Assembly (NCBI GenBank): GCA_017522065.1
Contig: JAFXAD010000008.1
Location: 1 to 35,817, forward strand
DNA length: 35,817 nucleotides
Source of the DNA: Bacteroidales bacterium
Lineage (GTDB): Bacteria; Bacteroidota; Bacteroidia; Bacteroidales; P3
Direction: 5' to 3'
Positions within the stretch are counted from its first letter, which is position 1. Each line of letters starts with the position of its first letter. A model generated the notes under the pieces. That model saw only the letters and a program-made list of their open reading frames with translations, was not told where the DNA came from and ran no database searches. Position numbers and translations under genes: made by a program. Shown here in pieces: positions 14,454-23,955 of the stretch.

Positions 14454-16369
14454 TTATCCTCTTTCTTGTCTAATTCGCAATAGATACTGTTGTTGCTGAT
14501 GAACTCCGGCACAATGGATTTCATCTTGGCGACTATCTGGCGGTCGTCGAGTGTGTAGAGTATGTCCTGAAGCTCGCCATACTCGCGGTCGATGTCTTCA
14601 AGCTTGTAGCGACGCACTTCGGCACGCAGAATCTTCGGATGGTAGGTAGGTATGTTGTTCTCCTTGGTGGCCAGCAACTCTTCGTAGAGCTTTTCACCTG
14701 GACGGAGACCTATCTCCTTTATTTCAATGCCTTTTGCTCCTGAGAGCTGGATCATCTTCTTGGCGAGGTCGTAGATCTTGACGGGCTTGCCCATGTCGAA
14801 GACGAATATGTCGCCACCCTGTCCCATGGCTCCGGCCTCGAGGACGAGGTTGCAGGCTTCGGGGATGGTCATGAAGTAGCGAATGATGTCCTTGTGGGTG
14901 ACGGTGAGGGGGCCTCCTGCGGCAAGCTGCTTCTTGAACAGTGGTATGACACTGCCATTGCTGCCGAGCACATTGCCGAAACGGGTGGTGACGAAGTGGG
15001 TCTGGTCGGTGGAGCGGCTCTGGATGTAGATTTCGGCCATGCGCTTGGTGGCTCCCATGACGTTGGTGGGGTTGACGGCTTTGTCGGTCGAGACCATGAC
15101 GAACTTGTCGGCTCCGTACTTGATGGCGAGGTCGGCTACGTTCTTGCTGCCGAAGACGTTGACATAGACGGCCTCGTAGGGGTTTTCCTCCATGAAGGGT
15201 ACGTGCTTGTAGGCGGCAGCATGGTAGACCAGGTTGGGGCGGTACTGCTCGAAGACTTCCTCCATGCGCGAATAGTCCTTCACGTTGGCGATGACGAAAG
15301 CCATCGAGTCAACATACTTCTTGTATGGTTCGTTGTTCCTCAGTTCGAACTGGAGGTCGTAGAGCGGCGATTCGGCCTGGTCGAGCATCACTACCAGCTT
15401 GGGTTTGTACTGCAACAGCTGTCGGCAAATCTCGCTGCCTATGGAACCTGCGGCGCCGGTGACGAGGACTGTCTTGTCGAGCACTTCGCGAATGACGTTG
15501 ATGTTGTCGATCTTGATGGGTTCGCGTTCAAGGAGGTCCTCAATCTTGATGTCCTGAATCTGTGCCGATGTAAAGCTGCCGTCCATCCACTTGGAGATGT
15601 GGGGCACGCTCTTGACGGTAAGTCCGAGGTCAAGTGCTCGCGTGGTGATGGCCTGCTTGTGCATCAGTCGAATGGTGGGTATGGCTATGATGATCTGCGA
15701 TACCTCTTTCGAGTCGACGAATTTCTGGTTGAGCACATCGCTGGAGCGCATGACGGGAACACCGTCGAGCTGCTGGTTGACTTTCGTCTTGTCGTCGTCG
15801 ATGAAGGCGACAACCCTATACTCCTGGTGCAAGTCCTGCTTCAAGGCATTGTTAGCAATGACGCCGGCTGCACCAGCACCGTAGATCACCACGTTGCACT
15901 CCGGACGGCTGCGCTTGAAGTACTGGTTGTATATGTAGAGCAGCGTGAAACGGGCAAGCAACATGAGCACGGCCAGCATTGAATAGAGCATTGCGACGGC
16001 ACGGTAGGAGAGCAGATAGTCGGTCGAAATGATATGGAACTGGTTGTTGACGTAATTGAATATCATGAATCCCAGTGCCGGAACCGCACATACAATCAAG
16101 ACTCGGAAGATGTCGTTCAATCCCATGTGGCGGATTATGTTCCGGTAGGTCTTCGTGGCGAGGAAGAAGAGAACGGTGACGGTTGCCGTCACGATAAACT
16201 TGAACAACAGTGTTCTGAAGGTCAATCCTGCCAACGTGCGCGATGCGAAGGCTTCGGCCACGATAAATGCTACCACGAAGAGGAAGATGTCTATCAGAAG
16301 CATTATCCATCCTGGTGCTGCCGAATGGCGGAACCGCTTGACAATCTTGAAGAATAGTTTTTTGAACAT
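14450..16369 (-). CDS. Membrane-bound UDP-HexNAc 4,6-dehydratase (CapD/WbpM/PglF type)
   Basis: A 639-residue protein. Four to five transmembrane helices lie in residues about 20-150. They are followed by a CoA-binding-like Rossmann domain ([17 protein letters not shown], about 160-176) and a C-terminal SDR dehydratase domain: [11 protein letters not shown] (304-314), [12 protein letters not shown], and [19 protein letters not shown] (425-443). In the last motif Met stands where other SDRs have catalytic Tyr, which is normal for this family. Such enzymes turn UDP-GlcNAc into UDP-4-keto-6-deoxy sugars, the precursors of FucNAc, QuiNAc or bacillosamine-type residues. No partner aminotransferase or reductase sits beside it, so the final sugar is undetermined. 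It is coupled to gmd by an ATGA overlap; an 88-bp repeat-rich gap separates it from wbpA. Confidence 0.9.
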   Translation of the reverse strand: MFKKLFFKIVKRFRHSAAPGWIMLLIDIFLFVVAFIVAEAFASRTLAGLTFRTLLFKFIVTATVTVLFFLATKTYRNIIRHMGLNDIFRVLIVCAVPALGFMIFNYVNNQFHIISTDYLLSYRAVAMLYSMLAVLMLLARFTLLYIYNQYFKRSRPECNVVIYGAGAAGVIANNALKQDLHQEYRVVAFIDDDKTKVNQQLDGVPVMRSSDVLNQKFVDSKEVSQIIIAIPTIRLMHKQAITTRALDLGLTVKSVPHISKWMDGSFTSAQIQDIKIEDLLEREPIKIDNINVIREVLDKTVLVTGAAGSIGSEICRQLLQYKPKLVVMLDQAESPLYDLQFELRNNEPYKKYVDSMAFVIANVKDYSRMEEVFEQYRPNLVYHAAAYKHVPFMEENPYEAVYVNVFGSKNVADLAIKYGADKFVMVSTDKAVNPTNVMGATKRMAEIYIQSRSTDQTHFVTTRFGNVLGSNGSVIPLFKKQLAAGGPLTVTHKDIIRYFMTIPEACNLVLEAGAMGQGGDIFVFDMGKPVKIYDLAKKMIQLSGAKGIEIKEIGLRPGEKLYEELLATKENNIPTYHPKILRAEVRRYKLEDIDREYGELQDILYTLDDRQIVAKMKSIVPEFISNNSIYCELDKKEDK

Positions 16370-16375
16370 AGAGGA

Positions 16376-16431
16376 AGGGATTAAAGGGGTTAAGGGTTAA
16401 AGGGTTTAAAGGTTGAAGGGTTTGAATTGGA
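16376..16431. repeat. Degenerate TTAAACCCTTT-type tandem tract before the dehydratase gene
   Basis: On the minus (coding) strand this is a run of short units such as AACCTTTAAACCCTTTAACC, ending a few nt before the ATG at 16369. A similar pyrimidine-rich tract lies just before frr (34044-34130), also on that gene's coding strand. Confidence 0.7.
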
Positions 16432-16457
16432 TTATTGGTTTATTGGATCTTAATTTT

Positions 16458-17744
16458 TTAGAGTCTTGCGTCGACTACTTGTCGCGGGAGGCAACGTTTG
16501 ACGTCGTATACTATTCCTGGTCGCGGCACCAACGCCCTTATGTCCATATCAAGGAACTGGCGGTGGGCTACAGCAAGGATGGCGGCATCGAACAGCTTGC
16601 CTCGCATAGCGTCCACGTCGGACTCGACATCAATGCCATATTCGCGCTGCGCTCTGACGACATCAACCCATGGGTCGAGGACCGTTATCGCTTTCGTGTA
16701 CTGCGACAGGGTATGGTATATGTCGGCAACCTTCGTGTTGCGCATGTCGGGACAGTTCTCCTTAAATGAGAATCCGAGTATGAGGATGCGTGCATCCTTG
16801 ACGGCAATGCCTCCGATATTCATGTGGTGTATCAGCTGGCGAGCAACATACGATCCCATGTCGTCGTTCAACCGGCGGGCATCGGACATGATTCGCGGCA
16901 GCACACCATAGACCTGCGCTTTTTCTATCATATAGTATGGGTCTACTCCTATGCAGTGGCCGCCAACCAAGCCGGGTGTCATACGGATGAAGTTCCACTT
17001 GGTGGAGGCAGCGGCAAGGACATCGCCGGTGTCGATGCCCATTGCAGCAAATATCTTGGCCAACTCGTTGACAAAGGCTATATTGACATCGCGCTGGCAG
17101 TTCTCGACAATCTTGGAGGCCTCAGCAACGCGTATGGAGGGGGCCTTGTGGGTCCCGTTGAGGAGCACGGAGTTGTAGAGGCGGTCTACAAAGTCGGCTG
17201 CCTCGGGAGTGGAGCCCGACGTGACCTTGACTATGGTCTCGACGGTGTGCTCCGTGTCGGCGGGGTTGACGCGCTCGGGGCTGTAGCCGACAAAGAAGTC
17301 AACGTTGTATACCAGCCCCGATTCTGCTTCCAGCTGCGGCACACAGACATCCTCGGTCACGCCCGGATAGACTGTGGACTCGTAGACGACGATGTCGCCT
17401 TTTGAAAGTAGGCCTCCCACGGTGCGCGAGGCAACGATGAGGGGCTCGAGGTCGGGATGGTTGTTGCAGTCGACAGGTGTAGGCACAGCGACAATATAGA
17501 CATTGCAGTCCTTTAGTGCATTGGGCTTGTCTGTTAGCGTCAGCTTTCCATCACGGAGAGCCTGCTGCAACTGTGTGGCATCGGTCTCCTTGGTGGTGTC
17601 GTCGGCTTGCAGAAGCTCTGCGACGCGACGACTGTTGCAATCGTAGCCCACAGTGGGGTAGCGCTTGGAGAAGAGCAGCGACAGCGGCAGCCCTACGTAG
17701 CCTAACCCGACAATGCCTATATGTATATCCTCTGCTTTTATCAT
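16458..17744 (-). CDS. wbpA: UDP-N-acetyl-D-glucosamine 6-dehydrogenase (WbpA-like)
   Basis: A 428-residue nucleotide-sugar dehydrogenase that oxidises UDP-GlcNAc to UDP-GlcNAc uronic acid with NAD. Seen: GIVGLGYVGLPL (10-21), the VPTPVD segment, YESTVYPGVTED, GYSPERVNPAD, the substrate-binding EASKIVENCQRDVNIA, the catalytic Cys264 in GLVGGHCIGVDPYY, and LGFSFKENCPDMRNTK. These match the WbpA/TviB/VipA group rather than UDP-glucose dehydrogenase. The subgroup assignment as WbpA rests mainly on the neighbouring wbpB, wbpD and wbpE homologues. Its start overlaps the aminotransferase stop by 4 nt. An 88-bp gap follows it. Confidence 0.9.
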   Translation of the reverse strand: MIKAEDIHIGIVGLGYVGLPLSLLFSKRYPTVGYDCNSRRVAELLQADDTTKETDATQLQQALRDGKLTLTDKPNALKDCNVYIVAVPTPVDCNNHPDLEPLIVASRTVGGLLSKGDIVVYESTVYPGVTEDVCVPQLEAESGLVYNVDFFVGYSPERVNPADTEHTVETIVKVTSGSTPEAADFVDRLYNSVLLNGTHKAPSIRVAEASKIVENCQRDVNIAFVNELAKIFAAMGIDTGDVLAAASTKWNFIRMTPGLVGGHCIGVDPYYMIEKAQVYGVLPRIMSDARRLNDDMGSYVARQLIHHMNIGGIAVKDARILILGFSFKENCPDMRNTKVADIYHTLSQYTKAITVLDPWVDVVRAQREYGIDVESDVDAMRGKLFDAAILAVAHRQFLDMDIRALVPRPGIVYDVKRCLPRQVVDARL

Positions 17745-18841
17745 ATTGTTTCTGTGACCAGTTCTATTTCTTGTTCTGTAAGATAGGGATGCATTGGCAA
17801 AGAGAGTACGGTCTGCGTCAGCCGCTCGGAAACGGGGCAGGGCTGCTGCAGAGTGGCAATGGGGGCAAACGCCGCTTGGTGCGACATAGTGCGCGGATAG
17901 TATACAGCCGACGGGATGCCCGCGGCTTTCAGGCGGGCCTGTAGTGCGTCGCGGTTGTCGGTCTGGATGGTATATTGTGCGAAGGACGAGGTGACGGCAG
18001 GCGGCATGATGGGTGTCGCAACCTTGCCGCGCAGCCGTTCGTTATAGCTTTGGGCAATACGGTTGACGTCTGCAAGTTCATCGTCGAAGTGTTTTAGTTT
18101 GACCTGCAATACGGCGGCTTGAAATGCATCGAGGCGCGAATTGAGGCCTATGCGTATGTTGTCGTATTTTTCGGAGCCTTTGCCGTGCGCACGCAGTGAG
18201 CGGAGCAAGGCAGCCCAATCGTCATTGTCGGTAAAGAGTGCACCGCCGTCGCCATAGCAGCCAAGCGGCTTGGCAGGGAAGAATGAGGTAGTGCTGATAT
18301 CGCCGAACGAACAGGCCCGCTTGCCGTAGATGCTGCCGCCAAAACCTTGTGCGCCGTCCTCTATGAGGTGCAGGTTCAATCCTTCACATAGCAGCGTGAG
18401 GTCGGTGAAGTCGGCCGGCTGGCCGAAAAGGTCGACGGCTATAACCGCAACGGGACGCAGGTCTGTATGGATTTTTACGTGTTCGATTTTTTCTAACAGG
18501 TCATCAACATCAATATTGAAGTCATCCTCGCACACATCTACAAATATCGGTGTGGCTCCTTGCAACGCCACAGCCTCGGCAGTGGCGAAGAAGGTGAAAT
18601 CGGGCACAAAGACAGCATCACCGGGACCGATACCCAGAGCCATCAGCGACAGCCGCAGCGCGTCGGTTCCGTTTGCACAGCTGACGCAATGACGCACACC
18701 CACATAGTCGGCCAAACGCTGCTCAAGGGCTTCGACAACGGCACCCATGATGTAGTTGCCCGACGATGCCGTACGCAGGATGGCTTCGTCCATCTCGCCT
18801 TTCATGGCTTGGTATTGTCTATGTAGGTCGCGCAGTTGCAT
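17741..18841 (-). CDS. wbpE: UDP-3-keto-GlcNAcA aminotransferase (WbpE-like, DegT/DnrJ/EryC1/StrS)
   Basis: A 366-residue PLP-dependent sugar aminotransferase. The fold-type I markers are ANGTDALRLSLMALGIG, the PDFTFFATAEAVALQGATPIF strand-helix unit (shortened here: DFTFFATAEAV), LIEDGAQGFGGSI with the PLP-binding Asp, and the Schiff-base Lys in SFFPAKPLGCYGDGG. In the Wbp pathway it moves an amino group from glutamate to C3 of the keto sugar made by WbpB. P. gingivalis PorR, needed for its A-LPS, belongs to this family. The gene sits 1 nt after wbpD and overlaps wbpA by 4 nt, so the four wbp genes are one translational block. Confidence 0.9.
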   Translation of the reverse strand: MQLRDLHRQYQAMKGEMDEAILRTASSGNYIMGAVVEALEQRLADYVGVRHCVSCANGTDALRLSLMALGIGPGDAVFVPDFTFFATAEAVALQGATPIFVDVCEDDFNIDVDDLLEKIEHVKIHTDLRPVAVIAVDLFGQPADFTDLTLLCEGLNLHLIEDGAQGFGGSIYGKRACSFGDISTTSFFPAKPLGCYGDGGALFTDNDDWAALLRSLRAHGKGSEKYDNIRIGLNSRLDAFQAAVLQVKLKHFDDELADVNRIAQSYNERLRGKVATPIMPPAVTSSFAQYTIQTDNRDALQARLKAAGIPSAVYYPRTMSHQAAFAPIATLQQPCPVSERLTQTVLSLPMHPYLTEQEIELVTETI

Positions 18842-18842
18842 A

Positions 18843-19322
18843 TTATTCTTCTACTTTTCCTATTATTCTGGCCGGCACGCCGGCAACGATTGCATAATCG
18901 GGCACATCCTTCGTCACCACAGCACCGGCACCAACCAATGCGTGGCACCCTATGGTGTGGCCGCAGACGATGGTGGCATTAGCACCTATCGACGCACCCT
19001 CCTTGACCAGTGTGCGCTCGTAATGCCCATTGGCAGGACGGTCCAAACGCGGCATCAGCACATTGGTGAAGACACAGCTGGGTCCAAGAAAGACGTTGTC
19101 CTCTATCTCTACACCCTCGTAGACCGACACATTGTTCTGAATGCGGACATTGTTGCCGATTCTGACATTGGGCCCGATGTTTACATTCTGTCCCAACGAG
19201 CAGCGTTCGCCCAGCGAGGCTCCCTGCTGGATGTGGCAGAAATGCCACACCTTGGTGCCTGCGCCGATGGTCACGCCTTCATCGACATAACTGCTTTCAT
19301 GTATGTATACCTGTTCTACCAT
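18843..19322 (-). CDS. wbpD: UDP-3-amino-GlcNAcA N-acetyltransferase (WbpD-like, left-handed beta-helix)
   Basis: A 159-residue protein with the hexapeptide repeats of a left-handed parallel beta-helix: [48 protein letters not shown], then [17 protein letters not shown] and [14 protein letters not shown]. It would form a trimer and use acetyl-CoA to acetylate the 3-amino group of the UDP-sugar acid. ATG 19322 is chosen: the frame is open to 19460, but the upstream part lies inside wbpB and lacks the repeat pattern. Homologues begin near [13 protein letters not shown]. Seven nt overlap with wbpB. It is somewhat shorter than the 191-residue Pseudomonas WbpD. Confidence 0.88.
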   Translation of the reverse strand: MVEQVYIHESSYVDEGVTIGAGTKVWHFCHIQQGASLGERCSLGQNVNIGPNVRIGNNVRIQNNVSVYEGVEIEDNVFLGPSCVFTNVLMPRLDRPANGHYERTLVKEGASIGANATIVCGHTIGCHALVGAGAVVTKDVPDYAIVAGVPARIIGKVEE

Positions 19323-20281
19323 CCAAAGGGGTGTTTGGTGAGTGGATATTTGGCCATGGGGTGGTAGTCGCCTACGAGCCCTATGGGTTTGGCATTCCTT
19401 ATGTCGTGCACAGTCTGTATGCAGGCACGCGCTTCGCTGATGCGGAAACCGTTGCCACACAGTATCTGTTCGTAGCTCTTGGTATGCAGTTCGGTGAATC
19501 CCTCGCTGAACTCGAATTCCTCGCCATCCACTTGGATAGCCCTATACGTAGTCTGACCTTTCTGACGGACATCGTCGGGCAAGGTGGAAGAATTGATGCT
19601 CAGGAAGTAACGCACACGCGCCTTGTCCAGCTCCAAGTAGCCAGCCACGCGGTCGTGAGAGGCCACATGGACAACATTCTTCTTAACGCTACCGAAAATC
19701 CAGCTCAGCATGTCATAGAAATGGACACCTATATTTGTTGCCACACCGCCGCTCTTGTGTTCGTCTCCTTTCCAGGAGGCATAGTACCAGTTGCCGCGCG
19801 ATGTGATGTAAGTCAGATCCACGTCGTATACCTTGTCCGAGGGACCCGAAAGAATCTTCCGTCGCAGTGCCTCTACCGACGGGTGGAGTCGCAGCTGGAG
19901 TATGGTGTACGCTTTCCTGCCGGTCTCGTTCTCCACACGTTCCAGTCCGTCGATATTCCAAGGATTGAGCACCACCGGTTTCTCGCATATCACGTCGGCT
20001 CCGAGGCGCAATCCGTATCTTGTGTGTGCATCGTGAAGATAGTTGGGAGTGCATACCGACACGAAGTCGAGCGGCTGCCCGTTGCTCTTGAGCAGGCTGT
20101 TGTGGCGGTCAAAGAGCTCCTGCTCCGTAAAGAACGCCGCCTCCGGGAAATACTTGTCTATCACCCCGACGCTGTCGCTCTTGTCGTAAGCCGACAGGAG
20201 ACGGTTCCCCGTATCCTTTATGGCTTTGAGATGGCGCGGGGCCACATAGCCCCCTACTCCTATTATGGCAAAATTCTTCAT
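19316..20281 (-). CDS. wbpB: UDP-GlcNAcA 3-dehydrogenase (WbpB-like, Gfo/Idh/MocA)
   Basis: A 321-residue NAD-dependent oxidoreductase. The N-terminal Rossmann motif is [15 protein letters not shown]; the conserved CEKP (about residue 99) and the [15 protein letters not shown] substrate-site segment identify the Gfo/Idh/MocA family. In the Wbp pathway it oxidises C3 of UDP-GlcNAcA to the 3-keto sugar, acting together with WbpE, which regenerates its cofactor through a 2-oxoglutarate cycle. The start overlaps the WecA-like gene by ATGA, and the end overlaps wbpD. Together the four wbp genes would make UDP-GlcNAc(3NAc)A. No WbpI-type 2-epimerase is visible in the window. Confidence 0.9.
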   Translation of the reverse strand: MKNFAIIGVGGYVAPRHLKAIKDTGNRLLSAYDKSDSVGVIDKYFPEAAFFTEQELFDRHNSLLKSNGQPLDFVSVCTPNYLHDAHTRYGLRLGADVICEKPVVLNPWNIDGLERVENETGRKAYTILQLRLHPSVEALRRKILSGPSDKVYDVDLTYITSRGNWYYASWKGDEHKSGGVATNIGVHFYDMLSWIFGSVKKNVVHVASHDRVAGYLELDKARVRYFLSINSSTLPDDVRQKGQTTYRAIQVDGEEFEFSEGFTELHTKSYEQILCGNGFRISEARACIQTVHDIRNAKPIGLVGDYHPMAKYPLTKHPFGW

Positions 20282-21477
20282 TCTATACGATGTGTGATTG
20301 AGCGGCTACGACGACCGTCGAGCACTATTCTTACTACATTCCCGATTTTGTCGAACCACGACGAGACGATTTGATTGCGCTTCATCAGCTTGCTGTAGTG
20401 ATGTGGAAAACTTCTCTCTATGTATTTCAGATAAAAATACGGTCCCCAGATAAACACGACTCCAGAAATGATTATCACAAAATACTGCATGTCTATATTC
20501 ATTCCTGCAGCTGCTGTATAGTACCAAATAATTTGCACGACAATGTTAAGCACCACTATTACCAAAGTGGTCACGAAGTGGCTCATTCCCGAATCGACGA
20601 GAGCGTGGTGCAGATGGGTGCGGTCGGGCAGAAAAGGCGAATGCCCCTTGAACAACCGGCCCATGACAACTCGCGCCAGGTCAAATATCATTGCCGACAG
20701 CAGCGACAATGTGAAACTCACAAAATAAGAGTCGATCACATATATTTTCTGTCCGCTAATGTAATCGTTAGGACAGACACATGTGAAGATAAAAAAGCCC
20801 AACACAAGCGAGCCCGAATCACCCATATACATCTTGTAGCGTTTCGAGCAGACATTGTAAGCGAAAAAAGCAGCCAGAACTCCTGTCATCGCAAACGACA
20901 GTATTGCCTCGCTCATAAAACTATGGCGCGCATTCCAATATCCCATAACCGCTCCTCCCACTATTCCGAGAGCTGATGCCAAACCGTCGATGCCGTCGAC
21001 GAAATTGACCGCATTGAGAAGCAAAAGGCCCGTGAATAACGTCAGCAGCAGTGCAAGCCACCATGGGGTTTCTTCGATTCCGAACAGTCCATAGAGTGAG
21101 TTGACACCATAGTCGCCTCCGAAATAGACCAGTGCTATAGAGAGCACCTGCAACATCAATTTCATCTGCCAACTTAGCCCGATCATGTCGTCAAGCATAC
21201 CGAAAATATAGAATATGACCATCACACATATTGCGGGCATCATATCGTTGACAGAGTAGAACAAGTTTATTATCACCAATGTGATACACAACGCAAGCAC
21301 CATCACGGTTCCTCCCATAACTGGAATAGGACGCTTCTGCAGCTTGCGACCGTTAGGAGCATCCATCAGCCTCTTCCTGTTGGCCATCAGCGTGACCATA
21401 GGAATCACCACAGGCATCAATACCAATGGCAACAAGGCTGAAATCCAATATATCAATTCTGTACTTATAATGGACAT
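20278..21477 (-). CDS. Undecaprenyl-phosphate HexNAc-1-phosphate transferase (WecA/MraY superfamily)
   Basis: A 399-residue polytopic membrane protein with about ten hydrophobic helices. It has the superfamily motifs DDMIG (96-100), NAVNFVDGIDGLAS (155-168), the MGDSGS cytoplasmic loop (218-223) and HLHH (288-291). It starts glycan assembly by moving a HexNAc-1-phosphate from UDP to undecaprenyl phosphate in the inner membrane. HLHH and position in a sugar cluster favour WecA/WbpL-type use over MraY of cell wall synthesis. The C-terminus is basic and cytoplasmic ([12 protein letters not shown]). It is first in the block with wbpB-D-E-A. The 221-bp region upstream holds a 10-G run and a 22-bp tandem duplication. 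Confidence 0.92.
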   Translation of the reverse strand: MSIISTELIYWISALLPLVLMPVVIPMVTLMANRKRLMDAPNGRKLQKRPIPVMGGTVMVLALCITLVIINLFYSVNDMMPAICVMVIFYIFGMLDDMIGLSWQMKLMLQVLSIALVYFGGDYGVNSLYGLFGIEETPWWLALLLTLFTGLLLLNAVNFVDGIDGLASALGIVGGAVMGYWNARHSFMSEAILSFAMTGVLAAFFAYNVCSKRYKMYMGDSGSLVLGFFIFTCVCPNDYISGQKIYVIDSYFVSFTLSLLSAMIFDLARVVMGRLFKGHSPFLPDRTHLHHALVDSGMSHFVTTLVIVVLNIVVQIIWYYTAAAGMNIDMQYFVIIISGVVFIWGPYFYLKYIERSFPHHYSKLMKRNQIVSSWFDKIGNVVRIVLDGRRSRSITHRIE

Positions 21478-21516
21478 AACGTCAATGTTTAGAGTGGTAA
21501 TACATATTGTATGTAT

Positions 21517-21526
21517 GGGGGGGGGG
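21517..21526. repeat. Ten-G homopolymer upstream of the WecA-like gene
   Basis: Ten consecutive G (C on the coding strand) lie 40 nt upstream of the WecA-like start codon, inside a 221-bp gap. Such runs slip during replication. Whether this one lies between promoter elements cannot be decided, since no clear TAnnTTTG box is visible nearby. Confidence 0.9.
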
Positions 21527-21581
21527 TAAAATCATGTTCTGTATCGGTGGGTCTGTATCACTCTTGTAGGGTATTCTTTTT

Positions 21582-21625
21582 TTTTATTGCATCTTACTCA
21601 CATTTTTATTGCATCTTACTCACAT
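21582..21625. repeat. 22-bp tandem duplication
   Basis: TTTTATTGCATCTTACTCAC plus AT occurs twice back to back (21582-21603 and 21604-21625) in the gap between rfbB and the WecA-like gene. Apart from this and the G run, I see nothing else in 21478-21698. Confidence 0.9.
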
Positions 21626-21698
21626 TGAATCATCGTATTACTGCTATTCGTTTTGCATTCGGAACAATGGACATATTCAAGCGGCTGGCCGATTGGAA

Positions 21699-22829
21699 TT
21701 ATCTATTGGCGTACATCGACTCGTAGTACTTCTCATAGTCTCCGCTGGTGATGTTGTCCATCCATTCCTGGTTGTCCAGATACCACCTCACGGTCTTCTC
21801 GATACCTTCTTCGAACTGAAGGCTGGGCTCCCATCCCAATTCGCGTTGCAGTTTGCTGCTGTCGATAGCATAGCGCATATCGTGGCCAGCGCGGTCGGTA
21901 ACATACGTGATGAGATCCATGTCTGAACCCTCAGGACGTCCGAGCAGACGGTCGACTGTGTTAATCAGCACCTTGATGATATCAATATTCTTCCATTCGT
22001 TGAATCCGCCAATGTTATAGGTTTCGGCTATTGCACCCTTATGGAAAATAAGGTCTATGGCACGTGCATGGTCCTCGACATACAGCCAGTCGCGCACATT
22101 CTCACCCTTTCCATATACCGGGAGGGGTTTGCGGTGACGGATGTTGTTGATGAACAGCGGTATCAGTTTTTCGGGGAACTGATAGGGGCCGTAGTTGTTC
22201 GAGCAGTTGGTTACTATTGTCGGCAAACCATAGGTGTCGTGGAATGCACGTACAAAGTGGTCGCTGCTGGCTTTCGAAGCACTGTAGGGGCTGTGGGGCA
22301 TATACTTAAGGTCTTCGGTGAAGAACTTGTCGCCGTATGCCAAGTGGTGTTCGCCGCTCGATGCCTTGGTCGAGAACGGAGGCTTGATACCGGCGGGATG
22401 GGTCATCTCGAGTGCTCCATACACCTCGTCGGTCGAGATATGATAGAAACGCTTGCCCTCGAATTTTTCGGGCAGCGATTCCCAATAGAGTTTGGCAGCC
22501 TGGAGCATGCTCAGCGTTCCCATCACGTTGGTTTTGGCGAAAGTGAACGGGTCTTTGATACTGCGGTCCACATGGCTCTCGGCGGCAAGGTGGATCACAC
22601 CATCGATATGTTCGCGCTGCATGAGGGCGTATATACTGTCGAAATCGCAAATGTCGGCTTTGACGAAGGTGTAATTCGGCTTGTTCTCAATGTCTTTCAG
22701 GTTAGCGAGATTGCCTGCATAGGTCAGCTTGTCGACATTGAATATCCGATACTCCGGATACTTGTTGACAAACAGTTTGACTACATGGGTTCCGATAAAT
22801 CCGGCTCCGCCTGTGATGATGATATTCAT
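21699..22829 (-). CDS. rfbB: dTDP-glucose 4,6-dehydratase
   Basis: A 376-residue extended SDR enzyme: IIITGGAGFIGTHVV (3-17), HLAAESHVDRSI, the active-site STDEVYGAL with its Asp-Glu pair, and the catalytic YSASKASSDHFVRAF. RDWLYVEDHARAID and AGHDMRYAIDSSKL are conserved RmlB features. It makes dTDP-4-keto-6-deoxy-glucose, step two of dTDP-L-rhamnose synthesis. ATG 22829 is chosen because the MNIIITGG start is canonical; the frame is open to 22910 but overlaps rfbD. It is the last of the rfbA-C-D-B group, 41 nt after rfbD. Confidence 0.96.
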   Translation of the reverse strand: MNIIITGGAGFIGTHVVKLFVNKYPEYRIFNVDKLTYAGNLANLKDIENKPNYTFVKADICDFDSIYALMQREHIDGVIHLAAESHVDRSIKDPFTFAKTNVMGTLSMLQAAKLYWESLPEKFEGKRFYHISTDEVYGALEMTHPAGIKPPFSTKASSGEHHLAYGDKFFTEDLKYMPHSPYSASKASSDHFVRAFHDTYGLPTIVTNCSNNYGPYQFPEKLIPLFINNIRHRKPLPVYGKGENVRDWLYVEDHARAIDLIFHKGAIAETYNIGGFNEWKNIDIIKVLINTVDRLLGRPEGSDMDLITYVTDRAGHDMRYAIDSSKLQRELGWEPSLQFEEGIEKTVRWYLDNQEWMDNITSGDYEKYYESMYANR

Positions 22830-22870
22830 GACTGATGTATTGGTTTGATTAATAATTCGTGTTTGTTTCT

Positions 22871-23728
22871 CTATAAATTCTCCAGACACCGCCCGAGCGA
22901 GTCGGTCCAATACGGTATCTCTATTCCGAAGGTCTTTTTGATTTTAGTCTTGTCCAGCACCGAATATGATGGCCGCTGCACCTTGCTCGGAAACTCGTCA
23001 CTGTGGCACGGCGCGATGCGGCATTTCGTGCGACCCGACTGGCGGGCTATCTCCTTGGCGAAATCGTACCAGCTGCATACGCCTTCGTCGCTGAAGTGGT
23101 ACACGCCGTCATTCCCCCTGAAGTTCTCATTCTCAACTATCTCGTATACCGCCCTCGCCAAATCGCCTGCATAAGTAGGCGTACCAACCTGGTCGAAGAC
23201 CACCTTGCACATTTCACGTTCGTCAAAGATTCGCAGCATCGTTTTGACAAAATTCTTGCCATATTCGCTGTACAGCCACCCCGTACGGATAATTATACTG
23301 TGGCATCCGACGTCGGCAATCGACTGCTCGCCACGCATCTTAGTCCGTCCGTAAGCTCCCGTCGGATTCATTCCCAACGCCTCGGTGCAAGGCTTGTTGT
23401 GAACTTCTCCGCCAAAAACATAGTCTGTCGAAAAGTGCATCAGTACGCCGCCGGCAACTTTCATGGCATCGGCAAGATAGCGCACCGCGGTGTTGTTTAT
23501 CAAATCAGCAGTCGCCTCGTCGTCTTCCGCGCGCTCCACATCGGTATAGGCGGCGCAGTTGATAATCATGGTGATTCCGTTGGTTAGCACATAGTTGAAC
23601 ACCGCATCACGACGAGTAATGTCCAATTCATTCACGTCGCAAAAGAAGTAACGGTGCTGCGACTGTGCCGCCTGCAGACGAATATGACTTCCTAACTGAC
23701 CGTTTGAACCTGTTACTAATATATTCAC
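22871..23728 (-). CDS. rfbD: dTDP-4-dehydrorhamnose reductase
   Basis: A 285-residue SDR enzyme that reduces dTDP-4-keto-L-rhamnose to dTDP-L-rhamnose. Seen: ILVTGSNGQLGSHI (3-16), NCAAYTDVERAEDD (the RmlD signature), STDYVFGG, and YGRTKMRGEQ with catalytic Tyr and Lys. YHFSDEGVCSWYDFA is another conserved piece. Length is normal. It is separated from the upstream rfbC by a 225-bp gap filled with a tandem repeat, which may reduce or modulate read-through inside the pathway. Confidence 0.95.
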   Translation of the reverse strand: MNILVTGSNGQLGSHIRLQAAQSQHRYFFCDVNELDITRRDAVFNYVLTNGITMIINCAAYTDVERAEDDEATADLINNTAVRYLADAMKVAGGVLMHFSTDYVFGGEVHNKPCTEALGMNPTGAYGRTKMRGEQSIADVGCHSIIIRTGWLYSEYGKNFVKTMLRIFDEREMCKVVFDQVGTPTYAGDLARAVYEIVENENFRGNDGVYHFSDEGVCSWYDFAKEIARQSGRTKCRIAPCHSDEFPSKVQRPSYSVLDKTKIKKTFGIEIPYWTDSLGRCLENL

Positions 23729-23750
23729 TTTCCGATGTTTTTGTTTTTTA

Positions 23751-23955
23751 GGTAATCTCTAAAAATTCGTTTAATTCGCGTTTTGTTTGCAAAACAAATT
23801 TCTAAATATCAATTCGTTTAATTCGCGTTTTGTTTGCAAAACAATTTTCTAAATATCAATTCGTTTAATTCGCGTTTTGTTTGCAAAACAAATTTCTAAA
23901 TATCAATTCGTTTAATTCGTACAATTCGCCGTTTTAAATATTAGAGGTGCTCTTT
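23751..23955. repeat. Dispersed repeat family B, triple tandem copy
   Basis: Begins GGTAATCTCT and contains three tandem 47-bp units (starts 23765, 23812, 23859), each with the core GTTTTGTTTGCAAAAC. The right end, TTAGAGGTGCTCTTT, runs into the rfbC stop codon. Left end GGTAATCTCTAA and right end TTAGAGGTGCTC are imperfect inverted repeats (shared CTCTAA). Related copies lie at 10646-10760 and 35666-35817. Confidence 0.93.

Noticed and set aside
14894-15982. 362-codon plus-strand frame opposite the membrane dehydratase
   Set aside because: Antisense shadow with His/Val/Asp-rich composition and no motif, while the minus strand has all SDR motifs.
23765-23905. CRISPR array from three regularly spaced repeats
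   Set aside because: The 47-bp units are directly adjacent with no unique spacers; it is a tandem repeat.
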